A DNA stretch of 26,510 nt from Thermococcus sp. (GTDB lineage Archaea; Methanobacteriota_B; Thermococci; Thermococcales; Thermococcaceae): NCBI GenBank assembly GCA_027023165.1, contig JALVWX010000223.1, positions 1 to 26,510 on the forward strand, in the 5' to 3' direction. Shown here piece after piece: positions 1 to 7,973 of the stretch. The notes beneath the pieces are model-generated. The model was not told where the DNA came from. It was given only the letters and a program-made list of their open reading frames with translations, and made no database searches. Made by a program: the position numbers and the translations under genes. Every line of letters begins with the position of its first letter. The first letter of the stretch is position 1.

Positions 1-18
1 GAGCAGTTCTCTCCTCAT
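1..18 (-). CDS. Possible start of a further minus-strand gene (partial)
   Basis: Just after the stop of the AAA ATPase gene, the minus strand reads a G-rich ribosome-binding-like stretch and then ATG at 18-16, followed by codons for Met-Arg-Arg-Glu-Leu-Leu before the window ends. This could be the next gene of the operon. Only six codons are visible, so nothing can be said about the product and the call is weak. Confidence 0.3.
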
Positions 19-31
19 TCTACTGCCCCCC

Positions 32-1234
32 TCATCCCCCGAACTCCTCCGCCCACCTCTCGTACCGCTCAACCTCCTTCCTCGTTAGCGGGGACTTGAT
101 TTTCTTGAACGCCTCCTCGAAATCGCGCATCTCCAGCGGCCTCGTCCTCAGCGAGCGCTTCCTCAGCTCGTGGAAGGGAAGCTCCGCAAGCTTGTGGAGA
201 TCGGGGTTCTCCTCGCGTATCATGTTCCATATTGCCTGCTGGCAGAGGTTCTTCAAATCCCTCCCAGAGTACAGCCTTTTGACGCTCTCTTCCGCTATCG
301 CGTCTAGGTCAAGCTTTGAGATGTCAAGCCCGCGCGTGTTGATCTTGATTATCTCCTTCGTTGCCTTCTTGTCGGGTAGGGGTACGTAGATCCTCCTCGG
401 GAAGCGCGAGAGAACCGCCTCGTCGAGGTCCCAGGGGGTATTTGTTGCCGCAAGGGTTAGAATTAGAAGGTCGCTCTTCTTGTCCTGGAAGCCATCCAGT
501 TCCGTCAGGAGCGTTGAGAGCATCCTCCTGCTTGCCTCGCTCTGCTCGCCGGAGCGCTTCGTTGTTAGGGCGTCTATCTCGTCCATGAAGACTATGCTCG
601 GGGCCTCCTCTCTGGCAACCTCGTAGAGGGCTGAGATTATTTTGGTCGACTCTCCAAAGTATTTGCTGAGGACGTTTGAGGCTTTAACCGAGAAGAAGGT
701 TGCGTTTAAACTGCCGGCGGCTGCCGAAGCGAGGAGGGTCTTACCCGTCCCCGGCGGCCCGAAGAGGAGGATCCCCTTCCACGGCTGTATCGATTCAGGC
801 CTCTGAAGGGCCGCTATGACGACGGTCTCCATGAGGAGGGCCTTAACCTCGTCGAGACCGCCTATGTCGCTCCACCTGACCTTTGATTTGGCTATAAGGT
901 TGTTCCTTACATAGGCCTTGAACTTCTCCTCCTCGTCATCTCCTGTCTCCCCTGCTTTATCCCCTCTTGAGTTACCCTCCCTCATGGGCTTCGTTCTGGT
1001 CTTCCTGAAGCGTCCTTCCTCGATGTCCTTAGCCAATGCCTCCCACTTCTTGGCCTTCCTGAGGTAGCTCTCGCGGTTGAACTCGTCGTATTTCGAAAGC
1101 TGCCTAAGTATGCGGGCGCACTCGAGGGCCTTCCTCTTTGCCGTCTCGGCATCGCCCCTCTTCACTGCCTCCTCGTATTCCCTCTTGGCCTTCTTGAAGG
1201 CGCTCATCAGCGGTCCGGATAGGTCAACCGGCAT
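32..1234 (-). CDS. Vps4/CdvC-like AAA ATPase with N-terminal MIT-like domain
   Basis: Predicted AAA+ ATPase of the meiotic clade (Vps4, katanin, CdvC), whose members disassemble ESCRT-III polymers using ATP. Residues about 10-76 are helical, charged and MIT-like. A Lys/Gly/Asp/Glu-rich linker (about 77-105) leads to the AAA module: WSDIGGL near 121, Walker A GPPGTGKT at 159-166, pore-loop KYFGES near 191-196, Walker B IVFMDE at 214-219, and an Arg-containing second region of homology ending FPRRIYVPLPD. The tail (DFEEAFKK then YERWAEEFGG) resembles the Vps4/CdvC C-terminal helix. It is the last complete gene of a run containing two ESCRT-III-like proteins. The Met at 1234 has a strong GGGGTGGT site. 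A TATA-like box only about 18 bases upstream would instead fit initiation at Met10 (1207). The AAA assignment is firm; the MIT and Vps4-type role are inferred from sequence pattern and context. Confidence 0.9.
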   Translation of the reverse strand: MPVDLSGPLMSAFKKAKREYEEAVKRGDAETAKRKALECARILRQLSKYDEFNRESYLRKAKKWEALAKDIEEGRFRKTRTKPMREGNSRGDKAGETGDDEEEKFKAYVRNNLIAKSKVRWSDIGGLDEVKALLMETVVIAALQRPESIQPWKGILLFGPPGTGKTLLASAAAGSLNATFFSVKASNVLSKYFGESTKIISALYEVAREEAPSIVFMDEIDALTTKRSGEQSEASRRMLSTLLTELDGFQDKKSDLLILTLAATNTPWDLDEAVLSRFPRRIYVPLPDKKATKEIIKINTRGLDISKLDLDAIAEESVKRLYSGRDLKNLCQQAIWNMIREENPDLHKLAELPFHELRKRSLRTRPLEMRDFEEAFKKIKSPLTRKEVERYERWAEEFGG

Positions 1235-1246
1235 GATACCACCCCG

Positions 1247-1257
1247 TTTTATATATA
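1247..1257 (-). promoter_or_regulatory. TATA-like box before the AAA ATPase gene
   Basis: The minus strand reads TATATATAAAAC in the 40-base gap between the channel gene and the ATPase gene. Its centre is about 18 bases before the first ATG and about 45 bases before Met10. If used, it would start transcripts at or just inside the first codon, favouring a shorter protein beginning at MSAFKK. It may also be fortuitous, because the upstream operon probably reads through. Confidence 0.4.
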
Positions 1258-1274
1258 CGCGTCATTCCTTTCTC

Positions 1275-2399
1275 CTACCTAATAATTTTTCTGCTTATCA
1301 CGACAACAAAGAAAGCCATTATGAATGCCCCAATAAACGCCTCTGTGGCCGCTACCAGCCGGTAGCCAGCTCTTGGGACTATATCACCGTAGCCAACCGT
1401 TGTAAAGGTCACGACACTGAAATAGAGTGCGTTCCGTAGTGAGTTATTTCCAATACCGTTGCCCATCCAGTATACTAACGCAAAGATTACTATAACAACC
1501 ACCGTCGTTGCAAGAACCCTCAATGGACTCTCGCCGTAGTTCGATGTTATCCCGTAGAGAACGTTGGCAAGGTAACGCAGTTTTCCTTCAATGGCAATAA
1601 GCCAGCGCTTTCCGCTCCTTCCCGTCAGGGGGACAAAGTCCGCAAGCTCCGCGGGCCTTAGGTGATGGTGGGCTATTCTCTGAACTTTTCCCCGAACGCG
1701 CCACTCGCCAACGCTGTAAGCCGAGGCTTTCCCGTAGAGACCCCGCCCCCTGAAGAGCGTTTTCAGTGAGATGTAAACCGAAAGGGCCTTCCTGTAGGCT
1801 TCAACGGCATCCTGGAACTTTCCTTCCTTCAGAAACCTGTCCCCCTCCTTTTCCTCCGCAATTATCCCGTCCAGCCGCGCGTACTCAATCCCCCCTACAC
1901 CGGACAGGCTGACGCCGTAAAGCTTTGCACCCCTCAGGTCAGCGCCCACGAGGCTGACGCCATCGAGGTTTGCCCCGTACAACTCGGTTCCCCTCAAATC
2001 AGCCCTCGTCAGATTCGCCCCCGAGAGGTTTGTCAGCGACAAAGCCGCGCCTATCAGTGAAGCCCCGCTGAGGTCTGCCCTCCTTAAATCGGCGCTTGTA
2101 AAGTCGGCCCTCTCTGCCCTGGCCCCGCTCAGGTCGGCCTCGTACAAGATAGCCCAGCTCAGGTTTGTTCCGGAGAGGTTGGCGTCGCCCAGGTCGGCGC
2201 GGGTGAGGTTAGCCCCCGAGAGGTTTGCCCCGCTCAGATCAGCCTCGCTGAGATACGCCTCCTCAAGGTCTTCGCCCTCAAGATTAACCTTTCGGAAGTC
2301 TTTTCCACCCTCTGGCAGGTGAAATATGCAGAGGCCGTTCTCAACAGCCTCGTGGGGGCACTCTTTGATGGCCCTGCGGTACTCGTAGGTGCACCTCAC
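1275..2399 (-). CDS. Pentapeptide-repeat protein fused to a two-TM potassium-type channel
   Basis: A multidomain membrane protein of 374 residues. The first 27 residues hold a small Cys/His cluster (C3, C14, H16, C24, H27) that could bind zinc. Residues about 36-165 are some 25 tandem pentapeptide repeats (A-D/N-L-x-x), which form a right-handed quadrilateral beta-helix in known structures. Residues about 181-245 look helical and TPR-like (EGDRFLKEGKFQDAVEAY). Two hydrophobic segments (about 293-312 and 346-369) flank a pore helix and the selectivity filter TVGYGD at 334-339, the hallmark of potassium channels. The start is GTG at 2399, one base after the upstream kinase stop, with GGGGG about 8 bases ahead, so translation is probably coupled. 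The channel and repeat calls are direct. What the repeats sense, and the link to the neighbouring kinases and ATPase, are unknown. Confidence 0.9.
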   Translation of the reverse strand: MRCTYEYRRAIKECPHEAVENGLCIFHLPEGGKDFRKVNLEGEDLEEAYLSEADLSGANLSGANLTRADLGDANLSGTNLSWAILYEADLSGARAERADFTSADLRRADLSGASLIGAALSLTNLSGANLTRADLRGTELYGANLDGVSLVGADLRGAKLYGVSLSGVGGIEYARLDGIIAEEKEGDRFLKEGKFQDAVEAYRKALSVYISLKTLFRGRGLYGKASAYSVGEWRVRGKVQRIAHHHLRPAELADFVPLTGRSGKRWLIAIEGKLRYLANVLYGITSNYGESPLRVLATTVVVIVIFALVYWMGNGIGNNSLRNALYFSVVTFTTVGYGDIVPRAGYRLVAATEAFIGAFIMAFFVVVISRKIIR

Positions 2400-2400
2400 C

Positions 2401-4026
2401 TCAGTTCCCCCCGGCCATTATTTCGTTCACAAGGATCTCCACCCGCGCAATCGCATCGTCTCTGAGCTTTACTCCCTCTTCAGCCGCGAGCTTTAACTGA
2501 GAGATGAGCCCCTCAAGCTCTTTCTGGTGATTCCCGGCGTATCTCCTAAGCTCAATGAGATACCTGAGGGCCTCTGCGGTGTTCCCGAGCTTCAGGTTCA
2601 ACAGGGCAAGCTCCCCCGCGTAGTACGCCGAACGGGAGAAGTCTGTGCTTTGCTCAAGCTCCCTTGAGTATTTTCTGCCCAGGAGGCCCGCGAGGTCGCG
2701 CTGAAGCTCGGCAACGGACTGATAGCGCTCCTCCTTCCTCTTCGCGAGGCAACGCATAATGACCGGCTCGAGCGGTTTTGAGTTAGGATTTATCTCCGAC
2801 GGCCGAGCAGGTTCCTCCATCGTTATCTTCCCGGCCACCTCGATGAAGTCTTCCCCCTCAAAAGGTAGCCTCCCAGTGGTCAGCCAGTAGAGGAGGACAC
2901 CGAGCTGCCAGACGTCTGTTCTCTCGTCCGTTGGGCCGAACCTCGACCTGCTTATCTGCTCTGGCGCGGCGTAGTAGGGCGTGAAGGTCGAAGAAGTGGT
3001 GCTCGTCTCGGTCATGAGCTTGGCCAGCCCCCAGTCGCTTATCTTCGGCGTTCTCCCCTTCAGGAGGATGTTGCTCGGTTTAAGGTCGCGGTGGACAATC
3101 CCCTTCGAGTGTGCGTACTTTAGCCCTTCGGCGATATCGAAGGCAATCCTGCCGGCTTGCTCCCAGTTCAGAGGGACGTTGAGGTTCTCCAGCGAGCCGT
3201 CGCAGTACTCCATCTCGATGTACGGGTAGGGGTATAGGTTGGCGTCGTACAGCTCGACGATGTTGCGGTGCCTCAGGGAGAGCCAGGCCGATATCTCACG
3301 CAGGAAGGTCTTTCCAGTCCGCTCGTTGAGGGAATGGGGCACCTTGAGGGCAACAACTCCCCCATCCTGCCTGACCGCCCGGTAAACCCGCCCGAAGCCG
3401 CCGCTCCCGATGAGTTCAACCGAGCGGTAGCGGGAGAAGAGTTCGTCGAGGGTTCCGAAAGTTCTTTTGATACTTTCTTTCTCGGGCGGAATGGGCTTTC
3501 CAGCGGCTTTAACGGTGAGGGTGACATCCTTCCTGATTCTAACGGACCCGCTCCTCACGCTGACGGGGACGGAAAAAGAACCCTCTCTCGCAGGGATAAA
3601 CTCAACGAAGACGTGCTTCCCCTCGTTGGGGCCTACACTCAGGCGAACCCCCCTCCGAGATATCTTTCCGACCCTGGAGAACCCGCTGAGGTCTATCTCC
3701 ACGTCCACCGGCCTCTTCGACGTGTTTCTGAAGCCCACTTTGAGAAGGGCTGTCGCGCCCGGAAGAAGGTTTTCTGGAACCTCAACGACCAGTCCGCGCG
3801 CCAGAAAGTCTCCCATGTCAGGTGTTCTCGTTTTGGGTGGAGTTCTTTCCCTAGTGGGGACAGGTTTCTTAGGGGCGGACGTTTCCAGCAGGATCCTCCG
3901 GATGAAGGGCAGAAAAACGAAGAAAGCCAGAACTAAGCCAAAGCTCTTCAGGAGGGTGATTAAAAAGAAAGCCACAAAGAGCCGATAGAGGAAATCCTCC
4001 TCCGGGGTTCTGCGCCTGTGGGCCAT
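2401..4026 (-). CDS. Membrane-attached Hanks-type Ser/Thr protein kinase
   Basis: Predicted eukaryotic-like protein kinase of 541 residues. The N-terminus has hydrophobic stretches at about 13-26 and 29-42 (one long or two short membrane segments). A predicted beta-sandwich follows at about 78-175; a similar domain sits just before the kinase of the 1319-residue protein at 11299-15258. The kinase domain spans about 200-455: Gly loop GSGGFG at 207-212, VALK with Lys228, Glu244, HRDLKPSN at 312-319, DWG at 331-333 in place of the usual DFG, and APE at 354-356. An activation loop rich in Ser and Thr suggests autophosphorylation. The last ~85 residues form a helical domain shared with the other two kinases here. 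The ATG at 4026 follows GGTGG and lies 12 bases after the upstream kinase stop, so the genes are probably co-transcribed. No secretion signal or ectodomain is seen, so most of it should be cytoplasmic. Confidence 0.93.
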   Translation of the reverse strand: MAHRRRTPEEDFLYRLFVAFFLITLLKSFGLVLAFFVFLPFIRRILLETSAPKKPVPTRERTPPKTRTPDMGDFLARGLVVEVPENLLPGATALLKVGFRNTSKRPVDVEIDLSGFSRVGKISRRGVRLSVGPNEGKHVFVEFIPAREGSFSVPVSVRSGSVRIRKDVTLTVKAAGKPIPPEKESIKRTFGTLDELFSRYRSVELIGSGGFGRVYRAVRQDGGVVALKVPHSLNERTGKTFLREISAWLSLRHRNIVELYDANLYPYPYIEMEYCDGSLENLNVPLNWEQAGRIAFDIAEGLKYAHSKGIVHRDLKPSNILLKGRTPKISDWGLAKLMTETSTTSSTFTPYYAAPEQISRSRFGPTDERTDVWQLGVLLYWLTTGRLPFEGEDFIEVAGKITMEEPARPSEINPNSKPLEPVIMRCLAKRKEERYQSVAELQRDLAGLLGRKYSRELEQSTDFSRSAYYAGELALLNLKLGNTAEALRYLIELRRYAGNHQKELEGLISQLKLAAEEGVKLRDDAIARVEILVNEIMAGGN

Positions 4027-4038
4027 GGTCTTCCACCG

Positions 4039-7000
4039 TCACCGTCCCATCTTTATCTGATGGATTATGATGTCTGCCTTCATAACGGCCTCCTCGCCAA
4101 GACTAACGCCCTCTTCGGCCGCAAGCTTGACCTGCTCAACGAGCCAGTTCAGGTCCGAGTTGTTGCCGCCGGTGTAGAGCTGTAGGTCGATGAGGTACTT
4201 CAGGGCCTCCGAGAGGTTGCCCAGCTTGAGGTTGACCAGCGCCAGGTCACCGATGTAGAAGACCGTTGTCTTGATATCCCGGCTCTTCTTGAGTCCCTCC
4301 GACAGGGTCAGGTCCAGAATCTTTGCAAGGTCCCTCTGGAGTTCCTCAACGCTCTGGTAGCGGTCCTCCTTCCTCTTTGCGAGCATCTTCATTATTATCG
4401 GCTCCACTGAACTGGCATCCTGGTTGAGCTTGCTCGGCGGAATTGGTTCTTTGCTCAGGATGGAGAAGGTTATCTCACCCAAGTCGCTTCCATCGAAGGG
4501 TAGCTTCCCCGTAACTAGCTCGTAGAAGAGGACTCCAAGCGCCCAGATGTCGGTTCTCTCGTCCGTATGGCCGAACTGAGACTTCGACAGCTGCTCCGGA
4601 GCCGCGTAGAGGAGTGTAAAGCTGGTCGTCGTGGTCGAACTCTTGCTCTCGCTTATGACCTTGCTCAGACCCCAGTCGCTTATCTTCGGGATGCCGTTCT
4701 TCAAGAGTACGTTTGAGGGCTTGAGATCGCGGTGGATGATTCCCTTCGAGTGCGCGTACTTCAGGCCTTCAGCGATGTTGAAAACCATCATGGCTGCCTG
4801 CTGCACGTCCATCGGCTTTCTGAGGGCCGAGAGTGGCTTATCGCAGTACTCCATCTCAAGGTACGGCACCGGGAGGACGTTGGCGTCGTAGAGTTCGACG
4901 ATGTTCGGATGCTTGAGGTTGAACCAGTGGGTTATCTCCCTGAGGAACGACTTGCCGGTTGCGGGATCCAGGTTCTTTGGTATCTTAAGGGCAACGACTT
5001 TACCGTCCTTCTTCCTCCTGGCCCTGTAAACCCATGCAAAACCGCCCTGCCCAATGAGTTCAAAGTCGGTGTAGAGGTCCTCGAGTTCTCCCACTATCTC
5101 TCCTCTTCTCCCTGTGGAGGATGTGGGGGTGCTGGTCGGTGCAACTCTCTCCGGCTTCTTGGTGGTGACTTCTCCGCCCTTTCTGCGCGAGACGGCGATA
5201 TACGCAACAGCCCCAAGAACAACCAAAGCACCCGCCAGGTAGAGATAGTAATTGGTTGAAGATGAGGGCGAGACGCCTTTCAGCGCAAGGTCAACCTGAG
5301 TGAGTATCTCCAGCGCTTTCTCGTAGTCTTTTTTCTGGTAGGCGTTGTAGGCCTGCTGGAGGAGGTCTCTGGCCTTTGAAACGTCGTATCCCTGGTTCTC
5401 CTTCGTCTGGACTTCCACCCCCAGGGCATCGTAATAGGACTTAACGGCCAGAGCCTGGGCAGTTTCGGCGAACTTCCTGGCTAACTCGTAGTCGCCGTTT
5501 TCATAGGCTTTCTGGGCCTCGTCAAGCATCGTCTGGGCATCACCCGTGTCCACAGTGCTTGGCACCTTTGAGAGAATATCCCTGGCAGTGTTTATAGCTG
5601 AGTTAGCAGGGGGAGCGAGGGTTGAGGTAGTTGTGGTCGTTGTCGTAACTGTTGACGTTGTGGTCACTGCAGGGCTGTTTGTCGTCGTTGTGGTGCTCGT
5701 GGGGGTCGAAGAAGTTGTGGTCGTTTGGGATGAGTGGGGAGAGTAGCCTAACTCCTTGGCTATTGAAAAAAGCCCTTCCCTTGAAGGAGCATAGATAACC
5801 GCGAATTTACCAGTGAGTTGTTCCCCGCTGTACAATTCTTCTCCCGGTGTTCCAAGGTAAAATGAGATCTGCTTTGTATGTGCCCAAGAAGATGCCGTTA
5901 TAAGATGAGCATATCTAGGCGAATAGGAATATATGCCAAGGTAGTAAGTGCCGATATCTGGTCTCTCTATTTTCATGTATACGAGGTGTACATTGGAGGC
6001 ATTAATTACTGTGACGTAACCAGATGTGAATTTCCCTTCTCTGATAGCCGCTGCAAATCCTAAGCTTTTAGCCCACTTGTAGACTTCCTGAGGATCAGTG
6101 CTGTCGATGTAGTTATCATCTACCCCAAATCCTTTTACATAGACGGTCTCTCCCGGATCGCTTGTGACATAGATGTTCGAGATGAATGTCAGTCCATACC
6201 GGATATCATTTTCCCTGTCTGTTAGTACTGTAACAGTGGGTGTAACATAAAAAACCGTTTTTGTATTATCAAGTACATACTCTACTCTCTCCTCAATTCC
6301 TGCATCGGAGTTATTTCTTGTGAAGATAATCCTGTCAGAAGATATGTCATAATTGCCGTTTATCTGAGCCCAACAGTCACTATAGACAAGTCTTAGCGAT
6401 TGCCACCCTCTAAGGTCACCAAAGAATAAATTGGGGTCATCTCGTGGGTTACCATTGTCATTAAGGTCAACTTGAAAAATATCAATCTTCCCTTGGTATA
6501 AGCCTCTTTGTGAAATGTATTTATCAAACTGTATGCACATTAGGGAGTTACAAAGAATCGGGACATTATCCGTAGCTTGATTATTAGTAGATTCCTCACC
6601 AATCTTGGTTACCTCTATATAATCAAATGTCACATTTGCTCCACTGCCCCAGCTTCCTCTAGCATCCAACACCAGATACGCCGTTGTGTTTGGAATAGTA
6701 TAATAATTATCAACAACCTTAAGCTCACCGGTGTCACCGTCGTACACTTTAACCTCTGATCCATTGGGCGGGATAACAATCTTAACCGTGTACCACTTAC
6801 CATTAACAATGCTCCCATCAATATTTCTTGTACGATGAACTTCATACCCGTTTCCAGAAAAGGCATACCATCCGCTATCGGAGGGATATGCAACTATGGT
6901 AGCTCCGGCGATAATGTGGGTGTAGTTCTTTGGGTCATCGGGTATGAGTGCAATGACTGCATTTGAATCGTCCTGAAGTTTAACCCTGGCAGTTATGATG

Positions 7001-7296
7001 ATGCCTCTAGTTGGTATTTTAAATTTGGTATATATGTAGTTCCAGTCCCCATCTCCTGTTCCATAAAGGTACCCATTTTTTTCTATCCAATGACCATTTG
7101 CAGGCAACCATTCCTTACTATATCCATACCAATAATATTTTCCAGCAATCCAATTGTTAGAGTAGTCTCCAGAATTAAAATCATCAAAGAATATAAGAGC
7201 ACCTGTTGAAGCGCTAACAAGTCCCCTCCAGTTTAGATCCATAACTACGGCAGAGACTACCAACAACACTATCCCGAATGCAAGGGATTTTTTCAT
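4039..7296 (-). CDS. Receptor-type Ser/Thr kinase with a large secreted sensor region
   Basis: A single-pass receptor kinase of 1085 residues. The start is ATG at 7296, preceded by GGGGTGAT at good spacing and giving a clean signal peptide (MKKSLAFGIVLLVVSAVVM); an in-frame start at 7329 is less likely. The ectodomain begins with a beta-rich lectin/LamG-like region (FFDDFNSGDY, then FDYIEV near residue 225) and a second beta-rich region of unknown fold. A Thr/Ser-rich linker (about 5600-5740 on the DNA), probably glycosylated, is followed by TPR-like helices (YENGDYELARKFAETA; YQKKDYEKALEIL). One TM segment lies at about 683-703. The cytoplasmic kinase starts near 740, with GQGGFAWVY, VALK, HRDLKPSN, DWG and APE. 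It ends in the shared C-terminal helical domain. The ectodomain DNA (about 5750-7300) is much more AT-rich than the rest of the gene. The ligand is unknown. Confidence 0.92.
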   Translation of the reverse strand: MKKSLAFGIVLLVVSAVVMDLNWRGLVSASTGALIFFDDFNSGDYSNNWIAGKYYWYGYSKEWLPANGHWIEKNGYLYGTGDGDWNYIYTKFKIPTRGIIITARVKLQDDSNAVIALIPDDPKNYTHIIAGATIVAYPSDSGWYAFSGNGYEVHRTRNIDGSIVNGKWYTVKIVIPPNGSEVKVYDGDTGELKVVDNYYTIPNTTAYLVLDARGSWGSGANVTFDYIEVTKIGEESTNNQATDNVPILCNSLMCIQFDKYISQRGLYQGKIDIFQVDLNDNGNPRDDPNLFFGDLRGWQSLRLVYSDCWAQINGNYDISSDRIIFTRNNSDAGIEERVEYVLDNTKTVFYVTPTVTVLTDRENDIRYGLTFISNIYVTSDPGETVYVKGFGVDDNYIDSTDPQEVYKWAKSLGFAAAIREGKFTSGYVTVINASNVHLVYMKIERPDIGTYYLGIYSYSPRYAHLITASSWAHTKQISFYLGTPGEELYSGEQLTGKFAVIYAPSREGLFSIAKELGYSPHSSQTTTTSSTPTSTTTTTNSPAVTTTSTVTTTTTTTSTLAPPANSAINTARDILSKVPSTVDTGDAQTMLDEAQKAYENGDYELARKFAETAQALAVKSYYDALGVEVQTKENQGYDVSKARDLLQQAYNAYQKKDYEKALEILTQVDLALKGVSPSSSTNYYLYLAGALVVLGAVAYIAVSRRKGGEVTTKKPERVAPTSTPTSSTGRRGEIVGELEDLYTDFELIGQGGFAWVYRARRKKDGKVVALKIPKNLDPATGKSFLREITHWFNLKHPNIVELYDANVLPVPYLEMEYCDKPLSALRKPMDVQQAAMMVFNIAEGLKYAHSKGIIHRDLKPSNVLLKNGIPKISDWGLSKVISESKSSTTTTSFTLLYAAPEQLSKSQFGHTDERTDIWALGVLFYELVTGKLPFDGSDLGEITFSILSKEPIPPSKLNQDASSVEPIIMKMLAKRKEDRYQSVEELQRDLAKILDLTLSEGLKKSRDIKTTVFYIGDLALVNLKLGNLSEALKYLIDLQLYTGGNNSDLNWLVEQVKLAAEEGVSLGEEAVMKADIIIHQIKMGR

Positions 7297-7361
7297 ACTA
7301 TCACCCCAATAGGGACCGATCTCTGGCATGACTCAAAGCAAATGATTTAGTGGTAGAAAAA

Positions 7362-7973
7362 TCAAAACTCCTCCAGCCACTCCTTTTTCTTCTCCTTCTC
7401 CTCGCCCGTCACTTTTTCGGCGGCAACTTCTGGCTCAAGCTCGCCCTCCTTGACCGCGTGGATGGTCTTCATTATCTCGGCCAGCTCCTCATCCTCCTCG
7501 AAATCCACGCCGGCGTTGAGCGTCTGGTCCGTTATGCCGAGCATCTGGTTGAGGTTCTCGCTGAAGTTCTGGGCGTCGAGCTGCATGCTGACAAGGTTCC
7601 TCTCGAGTTCTTCAGGCGACATGTTGCGGAGCATGTTCCAAGTCGGCGTGTCCTTCAGAATGGCCTCGTTCTCCTTGATTATCGCGAGGTTGCTTATGAG
7701 CATGAGCTGTTTGTTGAGCTGGGCGTGGGTCGCCTGGAGGTTCTTCTTGCGCTGGTTCAGCGTCTTGATCTTCGTTGCTATCGTCAGTTCCTCGCTCTTG
7801 CTTCTCGCTTTCTTGGCCCTCTCGAAGAGGAGGGCTATCTCCCTGTCTATGCCCGCTATCTCGTTCTCTATCTTCTGGATCTGAACCTCAAGCTTGATCT
7901 TGCTCTCGTTGAGCTTGGGGAGGGGCACATCGAGGGGGTTTTTCTTCCCGAAAAAGCGGGAGAAGAAGCTCAT
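7362..7973 (-). CDS. ESCRT-III/Snf7-like coiled-coil protein, second paralogue
   Basis: A 203-residue, highly charged helical protein. It opens with MSFFSRFFGKK, an amphipathic basic start like that of Snf7/CHMP4 proteins. A long helical hairpin follows (about 22-105, rich in Lys and Gln), then shorter helices containing MSPEELERNL near 118-127, and an acidic stretch GVDFEEDEELAEIMKTI (155-171) resembling the acidic helix after the core of CHMP4. The basic front and acidic back are typical of ESCRT-III. It is clearly paralogous to the protein encoded just upstream (SPEELERNL versus EPEELEQAL at matching places). Its ATG overlaps the upstream stop in an ATGA, so translation is probably coupled. 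No canonical MIM1 or MIM2 motif is seen at the C-terminus; PLDVPLP near residue 13 is Pro-rich but misplaced. Family membership is inferred from pattern and context, and another coiled-coil family (for example PspA-like) remains possible. Confidence 0.85.
   Translation of the reverse strand: MSFFSRFFGKKNPLDVPLPKLNESKIKLEVQIQKIENEIAGIDREIALLFERAKKARSKSEELTIATKIKTLNQRKKNLQATHAQLNKQLMLISNLAIIKENEAILKDTPTWNMLRNMSPEELERNLVSMQLDAQNFSENLNQMLGITDQTLNAGVDFEEDEELAEIMKTIHAVKEGELEPEVAAEKVTGEEKEKKKEWLEEF

Noticed and set aside
3268..3936. 222-codon plus-strand frame opposite the 541-residue kinase
   Set aside because: It overlaps a well-supported kinase gene on the other strand, and the product is Pro/Arg/Gly-rich with no domain pattern.
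7401..7940. PLDVPLP near the N-terminus of the 203-residue protein as a MIM2 motif
   Set aside because: It is Pro-rich like a MIM2, but MIM motifs lie at the C-terminus of ESCRT-III proteins and this one is at residues 13-19.
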